A DNA stretch of 64,000 nucleotides, taken from contig NZ_JAGFBU010000001.1 in the NCBI RefSeq assembly GCF_017948675.1, positions 1,240,001 to 1,304,000 of the forward strand. Reading direction: 5' to 3'. Source of the stretch: Flavobacterium flabelliforme. GTDB lineage: Bacteria > Bacteroidota > Bacteroidia > Flavobacteriales > Flavobacteriaceae. The notes below the pieces were generated by a model. The model was not told the DNA's origin, searched no databases, and saw only the letters and a program-made list of their open reading frames with translations. Positions 16,923 through 25,764 of the stretch are shown one piece after another. How positions within the stretch are numbered: position 1 is the first letter of the stretch; each line of letters opens with the position of its first letter. Both the position numbers and the translations under genes were made by a program.

Positions 16923-17336
16923 TTATTCGTCATCTAAGACACTATATCTATAATTAACATAAGTTTTTTGACCATGCTCGTAAATATTAGTAACGTTAAA
17001 ATTAATAATTAAACTAATAGGAGATTCTAAAAGATTCATATATGACATTACTTTAGCTACATGAATTGGTATTATTTTATCTGTGGCTTTTAATTCTACT
17101 ACTAAAATATCTTCAATAAATAAATCACATCTTAAATCGGATTCTAAAGATATTCCTTTGTATTCTATTGGAATTACTAATTCAGATTTGAAATTTATAC
17201 TTCTTAATGTCAATTCTTGTATTAAGCATTTGTGATAAATGCTTTCCAATAAACCTGGCCCCATTTGTTTATGAACTTCAATTGCAGCACCAATTACTTT
17301 ATAAATTAAGTCTTTTAATTCTTTCTTTGTCATCAT
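16923..17336 (-). CDS. GxxExxY protein (PD-(D/E)xK fold), copy 1
   Basis: 137 residues. GPGLLESIYHKC is the family-defining GxxExxY motif. DLRCDLFIEDILVVELKATDKI has the D...ExK spacing of a PD-(D/E)xK nuclease-like core. Function is unknown for the family. It sits between sufE and the SufT-like gene on the same strand, with loose spacers on both sides (155 and 192 bases), as if inserted as a single unit. A second, divergent copy lies in the bat operon at 59246. Start: two adjacent ATGs at 17336/17333. Confidence 0.85.
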   Translation of the reverse strand: MMTKKELKDLIYKVIGAAIEVHKQMGPGLLESIYHKCLIQELTLRSINFKSELVIPIEYKGISLESDLRCDLFIEDILVVELKATDKIIPIHVAKVMSYMNLLESPISLIINFNVTNIYEHGQKTYVNYRYSVLDDE

Positions 17337-17491
17337 AAGTAGATATTTTACAACAATAAGATATGGTTTTTTAAGATTTAAAGAAATTTACATAAATTAA
17401 TATGACTCTCCTTCGAAAATATAATTTGGTATTACTTAAATGAGCTTAAACATCTTATATGGTTTAAAAGAAAATAATTTTTAGAGTTGTT

Positions 17492-17911
17492 TTATTTCTG
17501 AGTATTAAATGCCAAAGCATACATTTTAATGTTTTTTATCATCGAAACCAATCCATTGGCTCTTGTTGGAGACAAATGCTCTTTTAAGCCTATTTCGTCA
17601 ATAAAATTCATGTCTGCGTCTAAAATATCTTTAGCACTTTGATTGGAGAACGTACGAATTAAAATAGCGATAATTCCTTTTGTCAAAATAGCATCGCTAT
17701 CTGCTGTAAAAACTATTTTATCATCATTTTGTTCCCCTTGCAACCATACTTTAGATTGGCAACCTTTGATTAAATTAGTATCTGTTTTGAATTCTTCTTT
17801 GATTAAAGGAAGTTTTTTTCCAAGTTCGATGATGTATTCATAACGCTCCATCCAGTCATCAAACATCGAAAATTCATCAACGATTTCTTCTTGTATTTCT
17901 TTAATTTTCAT
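17492..17911 (-). CDS. sufE: SufE cysteine desulfuration protein
   Basis: 139 residues, cytoplasmic. LIKGCQSKVWLQ carries the sulfur-accepting Cys at residue 51, the same position as in E. coli SufE. The C-terminal IGLKEHLSPTRANGLVSMI is the family helix. It takes persulfide from SufS and passes it to the SufBCD scaffold. It lies downstream of sufS on the same strand, separated only by a small lipoprotein gene. Confidence 0.96.
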   Translation of the reverse strand: MKIKEIQEEIVDEFSMFDDWMERYEYIIELGKKLPLIKEEFKTDTNLIKGCQSKVWLQGEQNDDKIVFTADSDAILTKGIIAILIRTFSNQSAKDILDADMNFIDEIGLKEHLSPTRANGLVSMIKNIKMYALAFNTQK

Positions 17912-17934
17912 AGTAATCTGAATTTATTTCAGTA

Positions 17935-18369
17935 TTATTCTTTTTTAACAAATGAGTTTATTTTATCGACTAATTTCTTAATTTCTTTGGGTGGAAAACC
18001 ATGATCAAAACTTGTTGATTCGTAGGTTTTGTCTTTATAACTGATTTTTAAATTAGCAATTGCAGCACCATCATAAAAACGTTTTTCAGTGGGAGCTTTG
18101 TACTGAGCCAATTCCTCTAATTTAGTTTCCTTAAAATAAAGCCCTAACTCATTCCAGTCAGCATCTGTTATTTTCTTAGGAACAAGTTTTTTGTTATTAT
18201 CTCTATCATTAGAAACCGTAATTTCTTGATTTTTAATGCTTATTTGTTGGTAAAAACCTCTAGTGTTTGCGGTATATTCTAAAACTACTGCATCCATGTT
18301 TTGATTTTTTGGGCTATCGCAACCTTTACCAAATACAACGGTCAAAATTAATAAGGAAAGTAATTTCAT
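17935..18369 (-). CDS. Small lipoprotein between sufS and sufE, function unknown
   Basis: About 144 residues from ATG 18369 (MKLLSLLILTVVFGKGC), which places a lipobox-like Cys at residue 17. Open sequence further upstream lies inside sufS and is not coding. The mature part has DADWNELGLYFKETKLEEL and DGAAIANLKISYKDKTYESTSFDHGFPP, as in small Bacteroidota lipoproteins with a protease-inhibitor-like look, but I cannot name a family. It begins 14 bases past the sufS stop and ends 24 bases before sufE, so it is probably co-transcribed with them. It is an unexpected exported member of an otherwise cytoplasmic pathway. Confidence 0.78.
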   Translation of the reverse strand: MKLLSLLILTVVFGKGCDSPKNQNMDAVVLEYTANTRGFYQQISIKNQEITVSNDRDNNKKLVPKKITDADWNELGLYFKETKLEELAQYKAPTEKRFYDGAAIANLKISYKDKTYESTSFDHGFPPKEIKKLVDKINSFVKKE

Positions 18370-18382
18370 AATTTTATTTTTT

Positions 18383-19597
18383 TTAAGAGAACATGAGTTT
18401 TGCTTTTTTAACTGCTTCCACCATACTATCAATTTCTTCTTTGGTGTTATAAAAAGCAAACGAAGCTCTAATGGTTCCTGGAATATTAAAAAACTGCATA
18501 ATTGGTTGTGCACAATGATGCCCAGTTCTAACTGCTATTCCTAGTTTGTCAATTATGGTGCCAATATCATACGGATGTATTCCTTCTATATTAAAAGAAA
18601 TTACGGAAGTTTTTTCTTTCGCTGTACCAAAGATTTTCAAACCTTCAATTTCTAATAATCGTTTGGTTCCGTATTCTAATAATTCTAATTCTTGTTTCTG
18701 AATATTTTCAAAACCAACTTCATTCATATAATCAACAGCTGTTCCTAAAACAATTCCGCCCGCTATGTTTGGTGTTCCGGCTTCAAATTTATGAGGAAGA
18801 TCAGCATAAGTAGTTTTTTCGAAAGTTACATCTTTGATCATTTCACCACCACCTTGATAGGGCGGTAATTTATTTAACCAAGCTTCTTTTCCGTATAAAA
18901 TTCCGGTTCCGGTAGGTCCACATATTTTATGACCTGAGAAGACGTAGAAATCACAATCTAATTCTTGAACATCTGGTTTTAAATGCGGGACCGCTTGAGC
19001 GCCATCAATTAAAACAGCAGCACCGTATTTATGTGCTTCATCAATCATATATTTAATAGGATTGACCGTTCCTAAAGCATTCGAAATATGATTTACTGTA
19101 ACGATTTTGGTTTTGTCCGAAAGTAATTTATCGTATTCAGCCATGATCAATTCGCCATTTTCATTCATAGGAATCACTCGCAAGATAGCTCCAGTTTTCT
19201 CGCATAACATTTGCCAAGGCACAATATTACTATGATGTTCCAATGCTGAAACTAAAATTTCATCACCTGCTTTCAGTAACGAAGCAAATCCATTAGCAAC
19301 TAAATTGATTCCGTGCGTTGTTCCCGAAGTGAAAAGTACTTCATGTGAGAATATTGCATTGATATGGTTTTGAATTTTACCACGGGATATTTCATAGGCA
19401 TCGGTTGCCAACTGGCTTAGAGTGTGTACGCCACGATGAATGTTTGCATTAATTTCTTGATAGTATTTGGATATCGCATCAATCACTACTTGTGGCTTTT
19501 GCGAAGTGGCTCCGTTATCAAAATAAACCAATGGTTTACCATTTACCTTTTGAGAAAGAATAGGAAAATCTGCTCTAATTTTATTTATATCTAGCAT
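18383..19597 (-). CDS. sufS: Cysteine desulfurase SufS
   Basis: A 404-residue PLP enzyme of class V fold that converts cysteine to alanine and enzyme-bound persulfide. EHHSN at 120-124, IDGAQAVPH at 197-205 and SGHK with the Schiff-base Lys224 are intact. The active-site Cys is Cys362 in RTGHHCAQP, in the short conserved loop of the group II (SufS) type. Length matches. It supplies sulfur to SufE and SufBCD. It is separated from sufD by a serine hydrolase gene on the opposite strand, so it must have its own promoter; TACTTTTG at 19622-19629 on the minus strand is a possible -7 box. Confidence 0.97.
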   Translation of the reverse strand: MLDINKIRADFPILSQKVNGKPLVYFDNGATSQKPQVVIDAISKYYQEINANIHRGVHTLSQLATDAYEISRGKIQNHINAIFSHEVLFTSGTTHGINLVANGFASLLKAGDEILVSALEHHSNIVPWQMLCEKTGAILRVIPMNENGELIMAEYDKLLSDKTKIVTVNHISNALGTVNPIKYMIDEAHKYGAAVLIDGAQAVPHLKPDVQELDCDFYVFSGHKICGPTGTGILYGKEAWLNKLPPYQGGGEMIKDVTFEKTTYADLPHKFEAGTPNIAGGIVLGTAVDYMNEVGFENIQKQELELLEYGTKRLLEIEGLKIFGTAKEKTSVISFNIEGIHPYDIGTIIDKLGIAVRTGHHCAQPIMQFFNIPGTIRASFAFYNTKEEIDSMVEAVKKAKLMFS

Positions 19598-19761
19598 AAT
19601 TATTTAGAAAAGTTCTAAATACAAAAGTAATGAAAAACCGTACCGTTTAAGCTATGAATTAATTAATTTTTATGATTGTTTCTTATACTTTAATAGAAAT
19701 ATTTTATTGAATTTTAGTTTGATTATTTTATTAAATTGCATTAAATTAATTGTTTACCAAT

Positions 19762-21126
19762 ATGAAAAAATTATTTAAGTTCCTTGGTCTTGCCTTAGTT
19801 ATAGCGATAGTATATTTAGGATTTACTACTTATCCTAAATTAGATTTAATTTCAGGCTTCTCCGCCAAAAGTATTGCTTCGGGACATTTTATTGATGGTC
19901 GTTCTCAACAAATGATTGAGAAAGGAGATAATGATATCAAATTGATTGATTTGGCAAAGAATACTATTAATGAAGCAGGGAAATTTGCAATAGCTTCTGT
20001 TTATGGTTTAAAAGAACGAAAAGCAATTTATCGCGAAGGTTTAGGCGCAACATTAATTACAGCTGATTTTGATGAAAGTAGGCCTTATGAAGTTCCAAAA
20101 AGAACTAAAACAAGTAGCAATTTACCATTTCCTTATGGGAATTTGGAACCGAAAGACACTATTTTTGATAATGTAGATTATACTAAATTGAATGCTGCTG
20201 TTGCCAATGCTTTTGATAAAAAAGGCGAAATCAATAAAAGAACACGTTCTGTTTTAGTAATTTATAAAGACAAAATCATTGCTGAAAAATATGATACAGG
20301 ATTTACAAAAGATAGTAAAATTTTAGGTTGGTCCATGACAAAAAGTATTACGGCTACGATGTTTGGAATTCTTCAAAAACAAGGAAAATATGATATTTAC
20401 AAACCAGCTCCTATAAATGAATGGCAAAATGATGATCGTAAAATAATCACCACTAATGATTTATTGCATATGAATTCCGGTCTGGAATGGGAGGAAAATT
20501 ATAGCACAATTTGCGATGCTACTAATATGCTTTTTCAAGAGAAAGATATGTCAAGATCGCAACTAGTGAAAACAGCGGCTTTTAAACCGAACACACATTG
20601 GAATTATTCTTCAGGAACTACCAATTTGTTATCAGGAATTTTGAGAAAGCAATTTAAAACCCAACAAGAATATCTTGATTTTTGGTACACAGATTTAATT
20701 GACAGAATAGGAATGAACTCGATGGTAATCGAGACGGATATGAAAGGGAATTTTGTGGGTTCGTCTTATGGCTGGGCAACAACAAGAGATTGGGCTAAGT
20801 TTGGCTTATTGTATTTACATAAAGGAAACTGGAATGGCGATCAAGTCTTTGATGAAAGTTGGGCAAAATATGTAGCAACTCCTACAAATGGATCTAAAGG
20901 TGATTATGGTGGACATTTCTGGCTAAACGCTGGCGGCAGATATCCTGATGCACCTCGAGATTTGTATTCTTGTAACGGTTTTCAAGGACAGAAAGTATTT
21001 ATTATTCCGTCACTCGATTTAGTAATCGTGAGAATGGGATTGACGGAAGATGCGAAATTTGATGTAAACGGAATGTTGAAAGGAATAATAGGGAGTTTGA
21101 ATTTAACCACAAAGAGCACAAAGTAA
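19762..21126 (+). CDS. Serine hydrolase of the beta-lactamase / penicillin-binding protein fold (class C-like)
   Basis: About 454 residues. I start it at ATG 19762 (MKKLFKFLGLALVIAIVYLGF); the TTG further upstream is less likely. The N-terminus is one hydrophobic helix, so the enzyme is an exported or membrane-anchored periplasmic protein. The nucleophile motif SxxK is SMTK in LGWSMTKSITA. The YxN-equivalent is YSSG in HWNYSSGTTN. A C-terminal GFQGQKVFIIPSLDLVIVRMG strand replaces KTG. This group includes esterases and D-aminopeptidases as well as beta-lactamases, so resistance should not be assumed. It is alone on the plus strand between sufD and sufS. Confidence 0.88.
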   Translation: MKKLFKFLGLALVIAIVYLGFTTYPKLDLISGFSAKSIASGHFIDGRSQQMIEKGDNDIKLIDLAKNTINEAGKFAIASVYGLKERKAIYREGLGATLITADFDESRPYEVPKRTKTSSNLPFPYGNLEPKDTIFDNVDYTKLNAAVANAFDKKGEINKRTRSVLVIYKDKIIAEKYDTGFTKDSKILGWSMTKSITATMFGILQKQGKYDIYKPAPINEWQNDDRKIITTNDLLHMNSGLEWEENYSTICDATNMLFQEKDMSRSQLVKTAAFKPNTHWNYSSGTTNLLSGILRKQFKTQQEYLDFWYTDLIDRIGMNSMVIETDMKGNFVGSSYGWATTRDWAKFGLLYLHKGNWNGDQVFDESWAKYVATPTNGSKGDYGGHFWLNAGGRYPDAPRDLYSCNGFQGQKVFIIPSLDLVIVRMGLTEDAKFDVNGMLKGIIGSLNLTTKSTK

Positions 21127-21134
21127 AAAAACAA

Positions 21135-21172
21135 AAAGGTCACAAAGTTCAGTTATAAACTTTGTGACCTTT
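21135..21172. terminator. Bidirectional hairpin between the serine hydrolase and sufD
   Basis: AAAGGTCACAAAGTT (21135-21149) pairs perfectly with AACTTTGTGACCTTT (21158-21172), with an 8-base loop. It lies just after the serine hydrolase stop and 21 bases from the convergent sufD stop. The flanks CCACAAAGAGCACAAAGT and CTTTGTGGTTAAA belong to a dispersed CTTTGTG word family seen again near 55520, 59650 and 63375. Confidence 0.75.
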
Positions 21173-21193
21173 GCTTAATCTTTGTGGTTAAAA

Positions 21194-22510
21194 CTACAAA
21201 TCAAATCCCATTTTAACGCCTAGTTTGGTAGCGATAATTTTGGTGATTCTTTGTTTTAATTCGGGTATTTTTATGTTTTCGATAACCGCATTCGAGAAGG
21301 CATACATCAATAATGCTTTAGCTTCTTTCTGAGGAATTCCACGTTGTTGCATATAGAATAAAGCAGTTTCATCTAATTGGCCAACCGTACAGCCGTGAGA
21401 ACATTTTACATCATCTGCAAATATCTCTAATTGTGGTTTAGCATTTATAGTTGCTTTATCGCTCAATAATATGTTATTGCTTTTTTGGAAAGCATTTGTT
21501 TTTTGAGCTTCTTTTTCTACATATACTTTACCATTGAAAACTCCCGTTGCACGATCTGAGTAAATTCCTTTGTAATCTTGGAAACTTTCACAATTAGGAG
21601 TGGCATGATTTACTAAAGTATAATGATCCACATGTTGCTTTTCGCCAATAATGGTAATTCCGTTTAACGTACTTGTCAATCTTTCACCAAAGTGATAAAA
21701 ATTCAAATTGTTTCTAGTTAAGTTTCCTCCAAAAGAAAAAGTATGTACATAAACATGACTTTCTTGTTGCTGAGAAACGAAAGTATTATCAATCAAGTTC
21801 GCTTCATGAGTATCATTTTGAATTTTGTAATAATCCACAATAGCACGTTTTTCGGCGAAAATTTCAGTAACAGAATTCGTAAGTACTGGATTTTCATTTA
21901 AACTTTGATGACGTTCAATAATTTGAACATGCGAGTTTTCGCCTACAATCACTAAATTTCTGGGTTGAACCATAAGTGCTGCTTCATTTCCTGTCGAGAA
22001 ATACATGATTTCAATAGGTTTTGGCGCTACTTTACCTTTCGGAATATTGATGTAAGCACCTTCATTGGCGAAAGCCGTATTTAATGAAGTTAAGCTATCG
22101 TCTTTATTCGCGATTTGATTAAAATATTTGTCAATAACCATTTTGTATTTTGGTTTGTTCAATGCCGAAGCCATCAAACAAACGTCAATTCCTTCATGAG
22201 TTGTTGACGATAAATGCGAACTAAAAACACCATCAACAAAAACCACTTTATAAGTGTCTACTTCGTTTAAAAAGTACTTACTAACTTGGCTAAATTCGAT
22301 TGAATTTTCATGCTTTGGAAAAACAGTAAAGTCATTTTTTAAAATGGCATTTAGTGAAGTGTATTTCCAAGCTTCTTCTTTTTTGGATGGGAATCCTTTA
22401 TTTTCAAAGTTTTTTATAGCAGCAGTTCGAAGATCATGAAGTTCAGAGTGAACATCAATTTGCTCTTCAAAAGCCATAAAAGACGATAGTAATTTTTCTT
22501 TTAATTCCAT
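21194..22510 (-). CDS. sufD: SufD, Fe-S cluster scaffold subunit
   Basis: A 438-residue cytoplasmic partner of SufB and SufC in the SufBC2D scaffold. The family pattern is clear: KKEEAWKYTSLN near the N-terminus, then the right-handed beta-helix core (NNLNFYHFGE, GITIIGEKQHVDHYTLVNH). The C-terminal signature DDVKCSHGCTVGQLDETALFYMQQRGI follows, with the His and Cys used in cluster assembly. It is downstream of sufC, but separated by a broken four-helix-bundle gene. Confidence 0.96.
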   Translation of the reverse strand: MELKEKLLSSFMAFEEQIDVHSELHDLRTAAIKNFENKGFPSKKEEAWKYTSLNAILKNDFTVFPKHENSIEFSQVSKYFLNEVDTYKVVFVDGVFSSHLSSTTHEGIDVCLMASALNKPKYKMVIDKYFNQIANKDDSLTSLNTAFANEGAYINIPKGKVAPKPIEIMYFSTGNEAALMVQPRNLVIVGENSHVQIIERHQSLNENPVLTNSVTEIFAEKRAIVDYYKIQNDTHEANLIDNTFVSQQQESHVYVHTFSFGGNLTRNNLNFYHFGERLTSTLNGITIIGEKQHVDHYTLVNHATPNCESFQDYKGIYSDRATGVFNGKVYVEKEAQKTNAFQKSNNILLSDKATINAKPQLEIFADDVKCSHGCTVGQLDETALFYMQQRGIPQKEAKALLMYAFSNAVIENIKIPELKQRITKIIATKLGVKMGFDL

Positions 22511-22638
22511 TTTTAATTAAGTCTTAAAGTTGAAAGTCAAAAGCCAAAAGACTTAAGATAGTCAACGAAATGTTATTTTGAGTGTTCTAAATTATAAATT
22601 AGAGAGGAATTCCCTTTTCTAATTTAGATTTAAAACTT

Positions 22639-23005
22639 TTAGAGTTTTGATAAATATTTAATAAAACCACTTAACCACTTTGATATTTCAGTTAGGCATT
22701 CTAATAAAATTTCAAACTCTTCTTTTGTAATATATTCTAAATCGTAGGCCAAATATAATTGAGAACGGACTTCTCCAGCTGATGCTTTCACTACATATAA
22801 AAAGTAAATAAACTCTTTATCTGTATTTCGTTCAAAGCCTTCAGTAATATTTGAGTATATAGAGATTCATGCACGTCTAATCTGTCTAACTAAGTCAAAG
22901 TCTTTTCTAAAATTAAAGCTATCGGTATTTGAATATATTCTTCTATTAAAAAACTCTTGATTTTTGCCAAGAATTAATTTCTTCGAAAGAATTAAATTTA
23001 CCTAT
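22639..23005 (-). pseudogene. Broken four-helix-bundle (23S rRNA IVS family) gene
   Basis: The minus strand encodes a recognisable four-helix-bundle protein in two frames. The N-terminal piece NSFEEINSWQKSRVF is in one frame. After a run of six T it continues in another frame as NRRIYSNTDSFNFRKDFDLVRQIRRA, then a TGA, then ISIYSNITEGFE and, further on, FIKYLSKL before the stop at 22639. Removing one T and changing TGA to TGC would restore a protein of about 120 residues, the usual family length. No good start codon is left near 23005. It sits between sufC and sufD. These genes move as single units in Bacteroidota, and AAGTC/GACTT-rich repeats flank it on both sides. Confidence 0.85.
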
Positions 23006-23038
23006 TCTCTTTTTCTTTTGACTTTATGACCTTAGACT

Positions 23039-23791
23039 TTAGACTAAATTTTCAGCTTTGATCCAATCGTATCCTTTTTCCTCTAATTCTAGCGCTAAAC
23101 TAGCATCACCAGATTTTACAATTTTTCCATCCATAAGAACGTGAACAAAATCAGGAACGATATAATCTAATAAACGTTGGTAGTGTGTAATTACAACCAC
23201 AGCGTTTTTATCACTTTTCAATTTGTTTACACCATTAGCAACAATACGCAAGGCATCAATGTCAAGCCCAGAATCAGTTTCATCAAGAATCGCTAATTTT
23301 GGTTCTAACATTGCCATCTGGAAAATCTCGTTACGTTTTTTCTCACCACCAGAGAAACCTTCGTTAAGAGAACGAGACAAAAATTTTCTGTCAATTTCTA
23401 ATAATTCTGATTTTTCACGAATTACTTTTAGCATTTGGTTTGCTGGCATTTCTTCCAATCCTTGTGCTTTACGAGTTTCGTTAATAGCTGTTCTCATGAA
23501 GTTTGTTACTGAAACACCTGGAATTTCTACTGGATATTGGAACGAAAGAAACACCCCTTTGTGCGCTCTTTCTTCTGGTGCCAAGTCAGCAAGATCTTCT
23601 CCATCTAATGAAATTTCTCCACCTGTTACTTCGTAGTTTTCGTTTCCTGCAATGATAGAAGCTAAAGTACTTTTACCAGCACCGTTTGGTCCCATTATCG
23701 CATGAACTTCTCCTGCTTTTACTTCAAGATTAATTCCTTTTAATATTTCTTTGTCGCCAATTGTGGCATGTAAATTTTTTATTGATAACAT
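23039..23791 (-). CDS. sufC: SufC, Fe-S assembly ATPase
   Basis: 250 residues, ABC-type ATPase without membrane partner. Walker A is GPNGAGKST (about 35-43), the signature is FSGGEKKR, and Walker B is [12 protein letters not shown] with the SufC-specific ETDSGLD. The switch His is in VVVITHYQR. It drives conformational change in SufBC2D to build clusters. A YoeB-type toxin gene ends 11 bases upstream of its start, so the toxin-antitoxin pair is spliced into the sufB-sufC junction. Confidence 0.97.
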   Translation of the reverse strand: MLSIKNLHATIGDKEILKGINLEVKAGEVHAIMGPNGAGKSTLASIIAGNENYEVTGGEISLDGEDLADLAPEERAHKGVFLSFQYPVEIPGVSVTNFMRTAINETRKAQGLEEMPANQMLKVIREKSELLEIDRKFLSRSLNEGFSGGEKKRNEIFQMAMLEPKLAILDETDSGLDIDALRIVANGVNKLKSDKNAVVVITHYQRLLDYIVPDFVHVLMDGKIVKSGDASLALELEEKGYDWIKAENLV

Positions 23792-23802
23792 GTTGTCTTT
23801 AT

Positions 23803-24075
23803 TTATTCGTAATGACCTTTAACTGAAAGGATATTTAATATTTCTATTGTTTTTTCGTCTATAATCTCATAAACTAATCTATGTTCTTTATCAATTCTTC
23901 GAGACCATACTCCAGATAAATTATGTTTCAACTGTTCTGGTTTTCCAATGCCTTCATAAGGACTTCTTTGAATGTCTCGTAATAATTCAGATATTTTCTT
24001 TAGAATTTTCTTCTTCCCTGATTTGTTCCAAAGTAATATGTCATTTTGCGCTTTTTTAGAAAAAACTATTTCCAT
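23803..24075 (-). CDS. yoeB: YoeB-family ribosome-dependent mRNase toxin
   Basis: 90 residues. The YoeB/Txe pattern is complete: [28 protein letters not shown] and a terminal KGHYE. The expected catalytic residues are Glu47, Arg66 and the His88-Tyr89 pair, equivalent to Glu46, Arg65, His83 and Tyr84 of E. coli YoeB. It cleaves mRNA in the ribosomal A site when not bound by antitoxin. Its ATG overlaps the antitoxin stop by 10 bases, so translation is coupled. It is located between sufB and sufC, which is unusual. No inactivating change is visible. Confidence 0.92.
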   Translation of the reverse strand: MEIVFSKKAQNDILLWNKSGKKKILKKISELLRDIQRSPYEGIGKPEQLKHNLSGVWSRRIDKEHRLVYEIIDEKTIEILNILSVKGHYE

Positions 24076-24272
24076 AGTTTGTCTATTTCTTCCAATGACA
24101 TTTTTATTCCTTTTCCTTGCTTTAATTCTTCTCTTGCTTCTAAAATTTCTTTTACAAACTCAGGGTTGTAGGGCTTTTCAATTTTTTCAATAATTTCAAA
24201 TCCAAGCGACTTTGACAATGATTTTAACACTGGAAAATCTTTCTTCTTTACATTTTTTAAAACAATATCCAT
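24066..24272 (-). CDS. Antitoxin of the YoeB pair (DUF2683-like)
   Basis: 68 residues directly upstream of yoeB. The C-terminal half FVKEILEAREELKQGKG and [11 protein letters not shown] matches the toxin-binding tail of small Bacteroidota antitoxins (DUF2683 type). The N-terminal MDIVLKNVKKKDFPVLKSLSKSLGFEIIE replaces the usual Phd/YefM DNA-binding fold, so autoregulation may differ from E. coli YefM. It starts 25 bases past the sufB stop and is therefore probably co-transcribed with sufB. Confidence 0.85.
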   Translation of the reverse strand: MDIVLKNVKKKDFPVLKSLSKSLGFEIIEKIEKPYNPEFVKEILEAREELKQGKGIKMSLEEIDKLWK

Positions 24273-24297
24273 AGCTATTTAAATTTAAATAAATTTT

Positions 24298-25746
24298 CTA
24301 ACCTACTGAACCTTCTAAACTAATCTCTAGCAATTTTTGAGCTTCTACTGCAAATTCCATTGGAAGCTTGTTCAAAACATCTTTACTAAAACCATTTACG
24401 ATTAAAGCGATTGCTTTTTCAGTTGGAATCCCACGTTGGTTACAATAGAAAACTTGGTCTTCACCAATTTTTGAAGTCGTAGCCTCGTGCTCAATTTTAG
24501 CCGTTGGATTTTTAGTTTCTATATATGGGAAAGTATGCGCTCCACAATTGTTACCCATAAGTAACGAGTCACATTGTGAAAAGTTTCTCGCATTATCTGC
24601 ATTAGGTCCAATTTTCACTAAACCACGGTAACTGTTTTGCGATTTTCCTGCTGAAATACCTTTAGATATAATAGTCGATTTAGTATTTTTACCTAAATGG
24701 ATCATTTTTGTTCCCGTATCTGCTTGTTGGTAATTATTAGTGACAGCAATCGAATAAAATTCACCTACTGAATTATCTCCTTTTAAGATAACTGATGGGT
24801 ATTTCCAAGTCACAGCAGAACCAGTTTCTACTTGTGTCCAAGAAATTTTAGCGTTTTTCTCGCAGATTCCTCTTTTTGTTACAAAATTGAAAACTCCACC
24901 GATTCCTTCTTTGTTTCCTGGGAACCAGTTTTGAACGGTTGAGTATTTAATTTCAGCATCTTCCATTGCGATTAATTCAACAACAGCTGCGTGTAATTGA
25001 TTTTCATCACGACTTGGAGCAGTACAACCTTCAAGGTAACTTACATAACTTCCTTCGTCAGCGATTAAAAGTGTTCTTTCAAACTGTCCTGTTCCTGCTT
25101 GATTGATTCTAAAATAAGTTGAAAGTTCCATTGGACAACGTACTCCTTTTGGAATATAACAGAAAGATCCATCAGAGAAAACAGCTGAATTTAGCGCCGC
25201 GTAGAAATTGTCTTTTTGTGGTACAACAGTTCCTAAATGCTTACGAACTAATTCTGGATGTTCTTTAATAGCTTCAGAAATACTCATAAAGATAATTCCT
25301 TTTTCGCCTAATGTTTTCTTGAATGTTGTCGCTACAGAAACGGAATCTACAACAATATCCATTGCAACATTATTCATCATTTTTTGCTCATCAACAGAGA
25401 TTCCTAACTTTTTATACATTTCTAAAAGTTCCGGATCTACATCATCTAATGTTTTATTAGGGTCAATAGTTTTTGGAGCTGAATAATAAGAAATAGCTTG
25501 AAAGTCGGGTTTGGTGTAATGCACATTTGCCCATTCTGGCTCAGTCATTAATTCCCAAGCACGAAAAGCTTCTAAACGCCAATCCGTCATCCATTGCGGT
25601 TCTCCTTTTTTTTGTGATATAGCGCGAACAATATCTTCATTTAAACCAATAGGAAATGTTTCAGATTCTAAATCCGTGTAAAATCCGTACTCGTATTCTT
25701 TAGTTTCGAGTTCGATTTTTAAATCGTCTTCGGTATATTTTGACAT
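24298..25746 (-). CDS. sufB: SufB, Fe-S cluster scaffold subunit
   Basis: 482 residues, cytoplasmic. Residues about 20-60 have [20 protein letters not shown]. The beta-helix core includes [31 protein letters not shown] and the conserved [10 protein letters not shown]. Near the C-terminus come the Cys-containing [10 protein letters not shown] and [10 protein letters not shown], then [20 protein letters not shown], all standard for SufB. It assembles Fe-S clusters with SufC and SufD. It is 18 bases downstream of the IscA/SufA-like gene, forming the head of the suf operon. Confidence 0.98.
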   Translation of the reverse strand: MSKYTEDDLKIELETKEYEYGFYTDLESETFPIGLNEDIVRAISQKKGEPQWMTDWRLEAFRAWELMTEPEWANVHYTKPDFQAISYYSAPKTIDPNKTLDDVDPELLEMYKKLGISVDEQKMMNNVAMDIVVDSVSVATTFKKTLGEKGIIFMSISEAIKEHPELVRKHLGTVVPQKDNFYAALNSAVFSDGSFCYIPKGVRCPMELSTYFRINQAGTGQFERTLLIADEGSYVSYLEGCTAPSRDENQLHAAVVELIAMEDAEIKYSTVQNWFPGNKEGIGGVFNFVTKRGICEKNAKISWTQVETGSAVTWKYPSVILKGDNSVGEFYSIAVTNNYQQADTGTKMIHLGKNTKSTIISKGISAGKSQNSYRGLVKIGPNADNARNFSQCDSLLMGNNCGAHTFPYIETKNPTAKIEHEATTSKIGEDQVFYCNQRGIPTEKAIALIVNGFSKDVLNKLPMEFAVEAQKLLEISLEGSVG

Positions 25747-25764
25747 ATTTTTTTGTTTAATGTT

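Noticed and set aside
19762..21126. Serine hydrolase as an antibiotic-resistance beta-lactamase
   Set aside because: It has the SxxK fold motifs but the group is mostly esterases and peptidases; no resistance context or KTG motif.
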